Assembly: GCA_029834535.1 (NCBI GenBank)
Contig: JAQMWT010000684.1
Coordinates: forward strand, 1-64,000
Reading direction: 5' to 3'
DNA from: Chrysophaeum taylorii
Taxonomy: Eukaryota; Sar; Pelagophyceae; Pelagomonadales; Pelagomonadaceae
DNA: 64,000 bases
Shown here: positions 1 through 10,029 of the stretch, one piece after another
Numbering within the stretch: position 1 is the stretch's first letter
Layout of the letters: every line of letters begins with the position of its first letter
Position numbers and translations under genes: made by a program
The notes under the pieces: model-generated
Told to the model about the DNA's origin: nothing
The model's input: the letters and a program-made list of their open reading frames with translations, nothing else
The model's database searches: none

Positions 1-156
1 TGGGAGGCCGACGGCACGCTGGCCCTTTCTGAGGGTCGCTTGATTGACCTCGGCTTCCCCATTTTCCACGCCTGCGCCGCCCCTGATCAGGAGCTACTGG
101 CCGTTGGGGGGGCTGACGCGGCGGGCTGCGTTTTTGTGCCCTTACGTAATGAATAG
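1..156 (+). CDS. WD40 protein, C-terminal fragment (left-arm copy)
   Basis: Frame 1 encodes the last 51 residues of the WD40 protein found whole at 23,576-24,424, ending in VPLRNE and a TAG. The window edge cuts the rest. Only the last one to two propeller blades are represented. Confidence 0.8.
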   Translation, partial: WEADGTLALSEGRLIDLGFPIFHACAAPDQELLAVGGADAAGCVFVPLRNE

Positions 157-484
157 TAGCGAGGAGACGGACCTTCCAGAGCCCGCTCGAGGGGCGGATC
201 GATGCGCCAGACTACCGAGGTCTTCGAAAGAAAGAACTCTCCAAGCTCGATGCGGCGGCGCAGATAGCGTATTTCGCCGCGCGTATACACCTCGACGGAC
301 GGACGAGAAAGAAGAAAGCGAAAGAAGAAAGCGAAAAAAAAAAGCGAAAGAAAAAAACGAAAGAAGAAATCGAAAGAAAAAAGCGAAAGAAAAAAGCGAA
401 AGAATAAAGCGAAAGAATAAAGCGAAAGAATAAAGCGAAAGCCCCCCCCCCAAAAAAAAAGGTCGTCCAAACCCCTTCTTTCAT

Positions 485-518
<34 letters not shown>

Positions 519-602
519 TTTCTTGCTTGCGGCCAGGCGGCGTCGGCCCTCAACGCTCCTCCTACGGCTAGTGCGCACTCTAGTGTTTCTCCCGTTTCCG
601 AA
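157..602. repeat. Purine-rich GAAAG/AAGCG low-complexity tract (left)
   Basis: From about 305 to 440 the sequence is a degenerate run of GAAAGAA/AAGCGAAAG units, followed by C10 and A9 homopolymers and a CTTT microsatellite (about 478-530). The tract lies between the convergent ends of the WD40 and CEP19 genes. Long Lys/Arg- or Phe/Leu-rich reading frames across it are artefacts of the repeat. The right-arm copy differs in homopolymer length. Confidence 0.85.
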
Positions 603-1133
603 CTAATCAAATGTATAATCTTCGTCCGACTCCTCGAGGTTTCCCCCGTCGAACTCAAATTCGGACGTCTCGTCGATCGGCAGCTCCTCGGAGATTTGGT
701 CTTCCACGTCGTCGTCTTCTTCTTCCTGGGGAGCATGAGGGGCGGTCTTGGTTTCGTCTTTCTTCTTGTTTTCGTCTCCTTGCGGGGTTGTTGCAGTCGC
801 TGGGGTCGTAATCGGAGGAGGAGGTGTCACGCTTCGCAGCATCGCAACGACCGGTGCCGCAACAGGCGCAGTATCGACGACTTCCCGGCTCTCCTCCTTG
901 GACTCGGCCTTGTTGGTGTTGTCGACGAGCATCTTCAACAAGCGCTTGACCTGCGCCACGCTGACCAGGTCCGGCCGCAAACAATCATGGCGTTTCTGGA
1001 GCTCTTGGAACAGTTCATCGGGGTCGCCCTTGACGTCAATCGCCATCTCCAACAGCTCGATAGCGCCATTGATCTTGTACTCGAGAGCAAGCGACGGCGG
1101 CCGGTACCGAATCCCCAGGCGCAGCGGAAGCAT
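603..1133 (-). CDS. CEP19: CEP19-like centrosomal/basal body protein (left copy)
   Basis: This 176-residue protein is identical to the right-arm copy at 22,598-23,128. The N-terminus (LRLGIRYRPPSLALEY) resembles the start of animal CEP19, and the acidic C-terminus ending in EESDEDYTFD matches the family's acidic tail, as I recall it. CEP19 acts at the basal body in recruiting IFT machinery through RABL2. The middle (residues 90-140) is a Pro/Thr/Lys-rich linker. Confidence 0.65.
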   Translation of the reverse strand: MLPLRLGIRYRPPSLALEYKINGAIELLEMAIDVKGDPDELFQELQKRHDCLRPDLVSVAQVKRLLKMLVDNTNKAESKEESREVVDTAPVAAPVVAMLRSVTPPPPITTPATATTPQGDENKKKDETKTAPHAPQEEEDDDVEDQISEELPIDETSEFEFDGGNLEESDEDYTFD

Positions 1134-2663
1134 CGTTTTAACGACGCAACATCGAGACGAAACTCCTCTCTCCTATAGGGAAAGCCTTCTTTATTTATTT
1201 CTTTCTTTCTTTCTTCGCAGCTTACTAGACTTATTACAACACAGAAACTCCGCTCCCCTTCTTCATACGTTCGCTGCGTGTGGCAGGAGTCGGTTATCAA
1301 CCTTGTCCAAACGAAGACTCGCCGCCTGTTAATTAATTACTTAATTAATTAATTGCCGAGGTTTGCCGCGACGTCTCCGAGTTTAACGTGACGCCCTCAA
1401 TGATTTGGCTGGCTGGCAGCACGAAACGTCTCGCGTCAAGTCCTTGTCTACTCACACGACTTCTTCTTTGGCTGAGCACGTGATTGTCATGCTTAACGCG
1501 CCCCAGCTAGCAAAAGCCACAGAAGAGCTTGCCCAACGAGCGAAGGGTCGAAGTACCGCGCGCTTGGAGCGATTTCGGCTGCGACTGATAAACGGCGAAC
1601 TTGATGCAGCCTATTTCGAAAGCCGATCAAAAAACTTCTTGTCAGCGACGAAAAGGACGACCGACCACAGCCTCGTGGGATCAATCAATTCTACGGTACC
1701 GAGGTGGGCCATTTGTTAATCTCGTGGATGAGACGGATGGTGATCGAAAACCTCGAAAGTTGATTTTCCTCGGCTGAAGGCTGCTGGGACAATTCGTGAC
1801 TACGACGCTGGGCGATTTTTTGTGTTGTCTACTAAGCTGCGGCTCCATCTCGAGGATACTGTCCGCAATGGAGAACACGACAAGATCACCTAGGGGCAAA
1901 CAATCCAGGCAGCTTCTCAAGGTTCCGCGAGCTCGCGATGTCGCTCTCGTGCTGTGGTCTGTGACTTGACAGTCATCATCATCATCTTGAAACGCGCTTC
2001 TATTCGAGAAAGCAGCGTCCTCGGCATCTTCAGAAGAACGCCAAGCTGAGCGGCGTTGATACCTTACATCCAGGGCGGCCCGCGCGCGCTCGACACACTA
2101 GAGGCCACATGGACTGGGCAGCAAACAACTGGTGTCTAGTAGACTTGGAGCACCTCCTTTCGCGTCTTTCTGAGTTCTCGGGCAGGTTGCGGGGCGATCG
2201 CGATCGTATCCAGAGCGAGGCGGTGGTGTGCGTCTCCGCATTGAAAAGTCGGAAAAAGTACGACCCGGTTGTGGCGATCGCGCGAGCTTCGTCGCGGTGC
2301 CGCTTGAGGTGGTTCCTTCTCGAGAGATAGAGCTCTCGCTGCCGGCATTTTGTTGCTGTTGTTCCGAGAGGCCCGGGCCTCTACGCCCCTCTCTCGGCCT
2401 GGCGCTCAGCAAGGCACGATTTCATTACAGCCCGGAGGACAAATGGTTCGTTGGTTCATCACTAGGAGATCTCTCTTGCTGGTCGCGGCTCGCACAGCTC
2501 GAATGCGGACGGCCGCATATGCCGATTCCTTAAAGACCAAGAGCCTCTACTATTCTAGTTCCCATAGCACGCACGTACGTCTGTTTATCTGTCTGTCTGT
2601 CTCGCGCTAACCAGCCCACGCCCGGCATCGTGCTTTATTTTAGAAGAAGAGAGCTCGCGGCGT
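1134..2663. other. No convincing gene, about 1.5 kb (left arm)
   Basis: The stretch upstream of CEP19 and downstream of LHC has only short frames without recognisable domains. A TTAATTAA-rich AT patch lies at about 1,330-1,354 and a CTTT run near 1,196-1,215, just upstream of the CEP19 start. A plus frame at 1,405-1,719 (104 residues) looks random in composition. The block recurs at 21,069-22,597 with very few changes. Confidence 0.6.
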
Positions 2664-3322
2664 TTAGATGAGAAGAAGCTTGCCCGCATCGAGCTGCTCG
2701 GCGAAGGTCATGCCAGTTTGCCTAGACAAAAAAAAAGTAAAAAAGAGCAGACACAAGGGCGTACCCTTCTTGGAACATGGCGCCGGCGATGGCGAGCATT
2801 GCGAGGCGGCCGTTGGCGAGTTCGGCGTTGAGTTTGGTAATCTTCTCCTCGCCTTCGTACTGGGTCCCGAAGAAGCCGCAGCCGTAGTCTCCGGAGTAGT
2901 TCGAGGCCGGCCACCAAGCAAGCTCGACGAGGGCGAAAAAGGCGAGGATCTGCGCGAGACCGGCGGGGAACGGCGAAGATGCCCTTGAAGCCGTTAGGGA
3001 TGTCGGAGAACTTGATCTTTTCCGAGACCGAGAGGTAGCCCGGGAACTCGATGTCGGCGTTGTGAATGAGGAAGCCTGTGATCGCAGCCATCGAGACGCG
3101 GCCGTGCTTGCGCTCGACGGCGCGGCGCCGCGCGAAGGCCTCAGGTCCATCCTTCGCGACGAGGCCAAGCGGATCGTAGAAACCGGCCGGCGCCTGGACA
3201 CCCACAAGCATCTCGTCGACTTCCATCTTCATCACCGACCGGGACGCCCGTGCCGGGAGCTGCGTCGACGGCGCGAACGCGGCGGCGGCGCCGAGGAGAG
3301 TCGCGAGCACCCAGGTAGACAT
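2664..3322 (-). pseudogene. LHC/FCP antenna protein, frameshifted left copy
   Basis: Counterpart of the intact LHC gene at 20,408-21,068. The two differ in a G/C homopolymer near 2,972 (four G here, six in the right copy), a 2-nt deletion that shifts the frame after the first transmembrane region, so the second and third LHC helices are lost. The 43-nt intron and second exon are also present. Such a change is either early pseudogenisation or a homopolymer sequencing error. Confidence 0.75.
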
Positions 3323-3427
3323 CCTCAACTTGCGATCTTCTTCAATACGGGGGGTGGATGATTAAGGGGGGTCGAGCTTATTTGAATAACAATAATAGCG
3401 CCGTCGTCATTTCTTTGATTTGATTTG
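3323..3427. promoter_or_regulatory. Divergent LHC/IFT52 intergenic promoter region (left)
   Basis: Only 105 nt separate the starts of the LHC gene (minus) and the IFT52 gene (plus), so both promoters must fit here or overlap the coding sequence. The region is AT-richer than its flanks (AATAACAATAATAG; tandem GATTT just before the IFT52 ATG). No TATA box is obvious. The right-arm equivalent is 20,304-20,407. Confidence 0.45.
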
Positions 3428-5114
3428 ATGGGCGTCGTCGTGTGCGTCGACGCGAGCAAGCGAGAGACGCACCACGGGGGCTCGGGGCTGAAGAAGCTCG
3501 TGCGGCGGCTCAAGGCGTATGCAAAGGTGGTCTCGAACAAGGAGGACTTGAGCGCCAAGGTGTTGGGATCCGTGGATGTACTGGTTCTGGGGGCGCCGCG
3601 CGACAAACTATCAACGGACGAATTGGAGGCGATCCGCGGGTTCGTGAGCGATGGCGGCGGGTTGTTGGTGATGACGTGCGAGGGCGGCGAAACCAAGCTG
3701 GGCTCGAACGTGAACGAACTGTTAGAGGATTTCGGCATGTTGGCGCAGGACGACTGCGTCCTGAGAGCAGTTTACTACAAATACCTTCACCCGAAGGAAG
3801 CTTACATTTCGCACGGAATTCTGCAGCCCGAAATGGTTGCCAATCGCAAGAAGAAGAGCCCTCTCGAAGACAAGGGCGGGGGCCTGGCATTCGTGTACCC
3901 GCGCGGCTCGACGCTCACCGTCCGGCGACCCGCTTCTGCCGTCCTCTCGAGCGGAGCGATATCCTATCCCATGAACCGCTGCGTCTGCGCTGCGTGGGAG
4001 GGCCCCAAAACCAAACAACAACGACCGCGGGTGGTCGCAACGGGGTCGGTGGAAATGTTCGCCGACGATTACCTCGAGAAGGAGGACAACGCCGACTTGG
4101 CGGACTTGATATTCAAGTGGCTCGCACGAGACCCCAACACTCCGAGCCTCGTGTCGCCGCATCACACAAAAGAGCAACTCGAGCGTCAACGAAAGCAGCA
4201 GCAGCAGCCTGCCGACGACAAGGATCACGAGTTCCAGTTTGACTTGAACGGCGAGACGCACTACGCCGACAACATCAAAACCGACGTCTACCAGCGGGTC
4301 CCCGACATCGCCGCATTGGCCTCGCGCCTGCGCCCGTGCCTCCAGGAGCACGAGGAGCTCCCCAGGGACTTCACAAAGCTCTTCAACGACACCTTGTTCG
4401 GCTTCGACACCAAAATGATCCCCGAGGTCGTCCAGCTCTACGACGTCCTCAAAGTCAAGCACGAGCCCCTGAGCCTCATCCCCCACCTTCGAGACACCCT
4501 TGCCGCCCTTGCAGCCGGCCACCTTCCCCCCGGCGATCCGCGAACTCCCCAACCCTCCTTTGGACCAGTTCGACCTCGACGAGCACTTCGCTTCGAGTCG
4601 CGAGCGCCTCGCCCAGCTCGCCAACAAGTGTCTCCCTAGCGGTATGACCAAGGACCGCGCGGAGGACGATGCCCTCGAAATCGACGATCTCGACTACTAC
4701 GTGCGCGAGGCGGGCGATATCGTCGGGGTCGTCGCCCACTTGCCCACCGCGCCGACCGCGAAGCGCGTCCTCGCGTCGGTCCTCCAGCGCCTCGTGCACT
4801 TCAAGATGGTCAATCCGCCGCAGGGGGGATCCTTGTCGGAGCCAAAACAGCAACAACAACGCCGAATGGGCGAGGAAAAGCCGGACGACCTCTCCGCGCA
4901 AGACGCGATCGCCTCCAACGAGCCGATGAGGCGCCGCCAGCAACTCGCGCACCTCGAGCCCGCCGAGCCAAAGCACAACCAGGGTGCCGGGGCGCCGCGC
5001 CCCACCTCATCCCGCGGCATTGGAGCTGCCGCTGCCAAGGCCGCCTTTATGCCCCAGCCGAAGATCGGCGACGACTCCAAGCCCCAGGTCATGTCCTTCG
5101 ACGACAAGAAATAG
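3428..5114 (+). pseudogene. IFT52: IFT52, frameshifted left copy
   Basis: Same gene as the intact right copy at 18,615-20,303. The frame is open to about 4,480, where a C run is two nucleotides shorter than in the right copy (C5 against C7). The rest continues in another frame from about 4,490 to the TAG at 5,112-5,114. As written, the left copy would make the GIFT domain but lose the IFT46-binding C-terminal part. The ATG at 3,428 follows a TTG that does not need to be used. Confidence 0.8.
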
Positions 5115-6005
5115 TCTGTCCCGTTTATCGATCGTTCTATTACCTTCATTCGCCCCCTGCATTGTTCGAGCACGCTATATTCCATGGGCGGGTGTGCCGC
5201 GAGAGAAAGGGCGGCTATTCTATTCTTTTACGGACTTTCTTCTCCTCTACAGCGAAGCATTGCGCGCATCTGGAAACGCGTTGATTTAAATTAACGACGT
5301 GGTCAACATCAGCAGTACTGACGGGGGCATGACAATGGCATCGTACGACCTCGGGGCGCCGCTCTGTCGTCGTGACGATCCAACCGACTTCGAGTGCGCC
5401 GTGACTTGTCGCGCCGTTGTTGTTGTCATCAAGGAACTTCGCCTTGTTGTTGTCATCAAGGAGACTTCGCAGTCATGCAACCGCTGCGCCGAGCGCATAT
5501 GTTCGAAGATTGAGTCGTGGACGATCTCGAGACAATATGTCCTCGAGACCGGCGATCGTCTCGAATACGTACTTGGCATAAACTTATTTCGCTTCTTCGA
5601 CATCGTCGTGGACTGGACTGGACTGGACTGGACTGCTGCGATAGTGTGGTACGCAAAATAGATGCCTAATGCGCCCACTGCCAGATTCTTCGCGACGTAC
5701 GGAACGTGGCGCTTATCACTCACGAGTCGTGACGAGTTTGGGGCTGTCCAGCTGCCATCCTTCCTGGCGACAAATGGCAAAACAACACAAGGCCTCGAGA
5801 GTTGCAGAGTTGAGGGAGGTTGTTTCGTCGGCATGGGAGGGTCCCCTCGAAGACGATGGTGTTGTTCCTCTTGAGGTCATCTGCGCGAACAAAGACAGGC
5901 GCGCCTCCTCGCCGATGAGCGCATCGACAACCGCGAACGACTATACTATCTGTGATGATGACATACTTTTTTGCCACGCCTTGGTAAGGGCTATGATGAG
6001 AACGT
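5115..6005. other. Intergenic, 0.9 kb, short tandem repeats (left arm)
   Basis: No gene is supported. A GGACT tandem (about five units, roughly 5,610-5,636) and a duplicated GTTGTTGTCATCAAGGA unit (about 5,418-5,462) are visible. Frames on both strands (5,286-5,834 minus, 5,669-6,535 plus) show no family resemblance and overlap the following gene. The block is conserved at 17,724-18,614. Confidence 0.6.
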
Positions 6006-6650
6006 ATGAAGCCACCAACGGACATGTTCTGGCTGAAGTTGATCGTGGTCGTCGTCAGCACGATGGGCTTTCGGGCGCCAACAACGCGAGTGACGCCCTC
6101 GATGAACGCCGGGTTTGGCTCGGGAGCCTCGGTGGCGAAGAAGAAGAAATTTTTCGTCAAGCCAGGGAAGAAGGATCTGGAGAAGCAGTGGGAGAGGTTT
6201 TGGATTCTACGACAGCGCGAGGCCTCGGAAGCCAGCGTCTGGGTGCGTACCGACAAGTGGCTCCTCGTTGGATCGGTCGCGGCGGCGGCGGGCGTCGACA
6301 TCGCGTCGGCGTTCGCGCTCCAGAAGTCACTGCTCGCTTGGATAGCCGCCGAGCAACATCTGCCAATCAGAGCGGCCAAAAGCTTCGAGTTTGGGCTCGG
6401 CCCGCAGGTCGAGGACGAGTACATAGAAGAGTACGATCCCGCCTCAACTCCGCCAGTCGAGGGCGTCGAGCCCGTTGGAAGAATCAAGAAGCCTACCGAC
6501 CTTCCTATCACCGAAGTCGGCTTCAAGCCCTATAATAGCCCGCTCAAGGAACACGCTGCCTCCATCGGCAGCTCCCTCCTCAACTCGAGGACCGGCAAGG
6601 GTTCCTCGAAAAAATTCAAGCTTCCTACCGACCTCCGTAACCCAGTTTAG
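6006..6650 (+). CDS. Conserved algal plastid protein of unknown function (left copy)
   Basis: This 214-residue protein is identical to the right copy (17,079-17,723). The N-terminus has a hydrophobic signal segment (LKLIVVVVST) followed by MGFRAP, which fits the Phe-containing cleavage motif of bipartite plastid leaders. Next come a GFGSG stretch, a Lys-rich patch and QWERFWILR. I recall similar GFG/K-rich/QW arrangements in diatom plastid proteins of unknown function. A hydrophobic segment (LLVGSVAAAAGVD) may be peripheral. The C-terminal 70 residues are Pro-rich and probably disordered. The second Met (6,024) is an equally good start. Confidence 0.6.
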   Translation: MKPPTDMFWLKLIVVVVSTMGFRAPTTRVTPSMNAGFGSGASVAKKKKFFVKPGKKDLEKQWERFWILRQREASEASVWVRTDKWLLVGSVAAAAGVDIASAFALQKSLLAWIAAEQHLPIRAAKSFEFGLGPQVEDEYIEEYDPASTPPVEGVEPVGRIKKPTDLPITEVGFKPYNSPLKEHAASIGSSLLNSRTGKGSSKKFKLPTDLRNPV

Positions 6651-6720
6651 AACCCTAAGCCCTCATCATGAGTCCATACTACTAATCGACAGATGTTTGT
6701 CTGTTTGTTTTTTTGTTTGT

Positions 6721-8305
6721 CTTTAAAGGTCGACTGCTAAGAGGGGGGTGTGTGTGGGGGGCATGAAGGATGTAGGTGGTTTTGTGGGGTAGGAGGGATG
6801 TGCCTGACGGGCGGAGATAAGTATGCGGGACCTAGTCGGGGTCATCGCCGAGGCGTGGGGCAGGCGAAGAGAGGACGGGCCCCGCCCGTAGGTCGTACGC
6901 ATGCTGCCGCCGGACGTATGTGCGACGAAGGGTGACGTCCTGCTGGGATCGGGCGGCCTGGGTGGGGTTCCCCGAGGCGGCGACATGGGTGAGGGCGGTG
7001 AGGGCACAGCGAGCCCGGCCTAATGCGTTGGCGATCCCCCACTCACGGTAGATGCGGCGAGTTTGGGCCGCCTTTGCCTCTGTGAAGTTGGCGCAGCTGC
7101 TTGCCACCCAGGTTCGCGCAGCGATGCGCTCTGCGCATGTTTGGGCGAGAGCGTGGCACGCCGCGCTGGCCTCACCGAAGGCACCAAAGACGAGGCCGGC
7201 GACGGTGCCGTAACTACGTAGCCGCTGTTCGACAGAGCCCAAGAAGCCAGGCGGTGGTGCTGTACCCGGCTGGGGGATGATGGCGTCGATGCCGCGGGCG
7301 CGAGCGAGGTATTCGGAATGGACTTGCGCTGCGCGCCGATCGACAGGCGACGGGTGGGAGGGATGGAGGGCGTGGGCGGTTTAGAACGAACCACAAGCGA
7401 GGGTTTTGATGTCGTAGAGTTGCTCCTTGTTGTCGAGCGTGGTGAGGATGTCTGGGACGACGTGGCGACGGGCGAGATTGCCTCGGTACCGGCCGTAGAG
7501 GCGCGTGCGAATGGTAGGGGCGACGACGTCAGCAAAGATGCCGAAAACCTCAGACAGGGCTGGGATGCCGGCCTCTTTGACGCTGCAGTGGACGCACTCG
7601 AGCTGGCCGTCATGCCAGGTGGTCCGCGCTCCTCCGCGGTTGACAAGGTTGGCCTGCGTGAGAAGCACCTTGCCGTGAGCGTCGAGAACGACGTCAGTGC
7701 CCAGAATGCGAGTGCCTACGAGGCCCGAACAAGCTGGAGAGGGGTAGCCAAAGTACTGGGCACACATCTCAGCCAAGCAGCGGTTGGGGATTTGAAGGGC
7801 GGAGCTGGGCCACGAGCTGATGAACGTGGTCGAGAAGCGACCCCATGAGGACGCCGCTACTCGAAGTGCATCGGCGATGGGAAGGGTGGCCGCAAGGCGC
7901 TGGAGTGCAGTGGCCCGAGCTGTCGGAGGTTAGAGCACGCTGGAGTTGGGGTATGAGCACGGGTGTCGAGATGGTGGGGTCGACGAGGACGCCCATGGAG
8001 ACGAATTCGTGGGAGAGAGGACCGTCGACGAGATGAACGTTGGCGGGGTCGCCGGAACCAGCGCCGCCGTGGGAAGCCAGCGTGGTATGGAGATCAGCCC
8101 GAAGTCCGTCCCACGCAGTCTCGAGTGCTCGCCCCAGGCGGCAACCGGATGCGAGGAGGTGGTGCCAACGGTGCAACTCGTTACCTGTGCGAAAAGAAGT
8201 GGCACCCAGGACCGAGGCGAGGAAGGGGAGGTAGCCAGGGACCTCCACGGCACCCGTAGGATCGCGAAGGTCGACGAGGTGTGGGAGGGCCTGTCCGCCG
8301 GTTCA
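6721..8305 (-). mobile_element. LINE-like retroelement, 3' fragment (left copy)
   Basis: The minus strand encodes, in two or three broken frames, the tail of a retroelement protein: a WHDGQLECVHC stretch, then HVVPDILTTLDNKEQLYDIK, which reads as the PD...(D/E)xK core of a restriction-like endonuclease, then LVFGAFGEASAA. No reverse transcriptase domain is present, so the element is 5'-truncated. The coding end is followed by about 190 nt of 3' UTR stopping at CTTAGCAGTCGACCTTTAAAG. The same 3' end recurs as a separate insertion at 44,062-44,217. RLE-type non-LTR identity is inferred. Confidence 0.6.
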
Positions 8306-8317
8306 GGGTAAGGATCA

Positions 8318-8930
8318 AGTAGGCCAGCGAGCCAGGCATTGATCCTCCAAGCCGTCTACGGCGACCTCGCAGACTATTTCCACGACCCGCGGCGGCTCTT
8401 TCGGCGCGCCATTCTCACGCCGCGTCGAAACGATGTTGTCGATGATGACAACGCGCGCATGACCGCGGCCTTTTTCCCCGGAGATGAGGCGTCGGATTTC
8501 TTTTCGGCCGACGAGACTGGGTCGGAAGACGACGCCTCGATCTTTACAGTCGAGTTTTCGACTCCCTGACAACCAACGGCATGCTGACTTTGATCGCGAG
8601 CTTAAGGTCATCGCAACCTCGACCCGTCGCACGGCCACTGCAACGGTATCAGATACATGATTGATCGTGTCGTTGTCACCGAGGCTCCTCCAACCTGTAT
8701 CCCTTAAGGCCCGCCTACGCCAAACGATCAACAAGAGCCAGGGCCAGACGCCCCGCGAGGTCGGCGTCCTCTTGCCCAAGCCCGTCTTCTGCCACGTCCA
8801 GCTCTACGTGGCTCTCTGTCGATCGGCAACCCGAGGATATCCTCTTCTGGGTCGACGACTCCACCCTACCCCACACGTGCTGCGCAATACCGATAAGCCC
8901 TTTCCCGGCGTCTACACGCGCACTGTAGGT
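8318..8930 (+). mobile_element. Helitron-type PIF1 helicase relic (left copy)
   Basis: Shifting plus frames encode the C-terminal part of a Helitron helicase: LADYFHDPRRLFRRAILTPR (motif around RAILTPRNDDV), ASDFFSADE, then NLDPSHGHCNGIRYMIDRVV (compare LRNLDPxxGLCNGTR), and TINKSQGQTPREVGV with QLYVALCR. These are the last conserved motifs of Helitron PIF1-like helicases. The N-terminal helicase motifs and the Rep domain are missing, and several indels break the frame. It abuts the LINE fragment, which runs the other way. Confidence 0.7.
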
Positions 8931-9247
8931 GGACTTACTGGGACCAGGTGGACGTACTGGGGTTTGGGATTAGGACTAGTTGAACTGAGTGACCTGGTAA
9001 ACTTACTGGGACCAGGTGAGCATACTGGGGTTTTTATTTAGAGTAAAGGGATTTTAGAGTAAACTCAAAGGTTGGCGGCGCGTGCGGATCAAAGCAGCTT
9101 GGATTGGCGAAAGTGGGAGCGACGAGCTCAAAGGAGTGGGTGTGAGCTAGGTGAACTTTACTGACCAGGTGAACTTAAATGAAACTTACTTTGTACCAGG
9201 TGAACTTACTGGGGTTAGAGATTGGGACTAGGTGAACGTACTGGCCT
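8928..9247. repeat. Degenerate AGGTGAACTTACTGGG repeat field (left)
   Basis: At least seven degenerate copies of a unit close to ACCAGGTGAACTTACTGGGG occur here at irregular spacing of about 20-100 nt, several followed by TTTGGGATTAGGACTAG or similar. The field starts right after the Helitron relic and ends just before the small membrane-protein gene. It may be element-terminal sequence or a promoter-like array. The mirrored copy is 14,485-14,806. Confidence 0.65.
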
Positions 9248-9283
9248 GCACTTGTGAATGTAATTAATGAGAGCGCCGATGAG

Positions 9284-9754
9284 ATGAAGAAGGCATTGGT
9301 GATTTTCTTTGGCTCGCAGATCGGCGTTGCCGTTCTCTTGCGCTTGGTTGGGAGCGACGTGCCCGATACGCAACTCCGAGGCTATTCGGCCGATAGACTC
9401 GCGGCCCTCTACGAGGCCATGGGTCCGCAGGGACGCAGGGCCTACCGCGCCCTCGCCGTCTACGACGTCCTGGTGTGCATCCCATCCTACGTACTCCTGC
9501 TGAGGACGCTGATTCTGCGCGCAACTGGATCAAAGCGTCTCGCGGTTCTACCGCTCATCGCGGCATTCGCTGATCTCGTCGAAACGAGCACGCAGGCCTA
9601 TCTGACGGTCAATCCGCTCTTGATTCCGCGTCTCGCGTCGATCGCCTCTTTTTGTGTCCAGCTCAAGTTTGCGCTCATCGTATTCTCGTTCCTCGTGAGC
9701 CTAGTGGGCTCTGGTGGTGGCTCTTCGAGAGCCGGGCGGCATAGGAAGCTATGA
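9284..9754 (+). CDS. Small multi-pass membrane protein, unknown (left copy)
   Basis: This 156-residue protein starts MKKALVIFFGSQIGVAVLLR. The ATG at 9,284 is the first in frame (the upstream open stretch starts with GTG). Four hydrophobic segments are visible, at about residues 3-22, 62-81, 90-110 and 118-142, with a basic Ser/Gly-rich tail. I do not recognise the family. The right copy has one T fewer in a run (T4 against T5), which shifts its frame before the fourth segment, so this copy is probably the correct version. Confidence 0.5.
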   Translation: MKKALVIFFGSQIGVAVLLRLVGSDVPDTQLRGYSADRLAALYEAMGPQGRRAYRALAVYDVLVCIPSYVLLLRTLILRATGSKRLAVLPLIAAFADLVETSTQAYLTVNPLLIPRLASIASFCVQLKFALIVFSFLVSLVGSGGGSSRAGRHRKL

Positions 9755-10029
9755 AAGTGACACGTTTGCTTGCTGTTGTGCTATACATCGGATGATCCTT
9801 GAGGTTGGTCTTTCTGGTGAACATCAGCGACGCGGTCGATGCGACGCTGTGTGCGTTGTCGTGCGCCGCGACGGCGTCGTTGGTCACGCAGAGCGCCACA
9901 AGACCAAAGCAGCAGGTCTTTTGCGCGGCCGTCGTAGTAGTAGTAGTAGTAGTAGTTATTATTAAAGAAAAGGGTTATTATTATTATTATTATTATTATT
10001 AGAGTAGTTTATAAAAAAACTCTAAAAAA
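9755..10029. other. Intergenic with GTA and TTA microsatellites (left)
   Basis: The 275 nt between the small membrane-protein gene and the C2/C1 gene include a GTA run (about 9,936-9,958) and a TTA run (about 9,976-10,001). No gene is seen. Mirrored at 13,709-13,978. Confidence 0.7.

Noticed and set aside
87-736. Long Phe/Leu/Ser- or Lys/Glu-rich frames on both strands
   Set aside because: They come from the GAAAG/CTTT low-complexity tract and overlap CEP19 out of frame; the mirrored tract gives the same.
5286-5834. 182-codon minus frame in the arm intergenic region
   Set aside because: Ser/Thr-rich, no similarity, crosses tandem repeats.
8318-8930. Helicase relic considered as a host PIF1 gene
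   Set aside because: Only the C-terminal motifs remain, frames are broken, and the motif wording matches Helitron helicases and not cellular PIF1.
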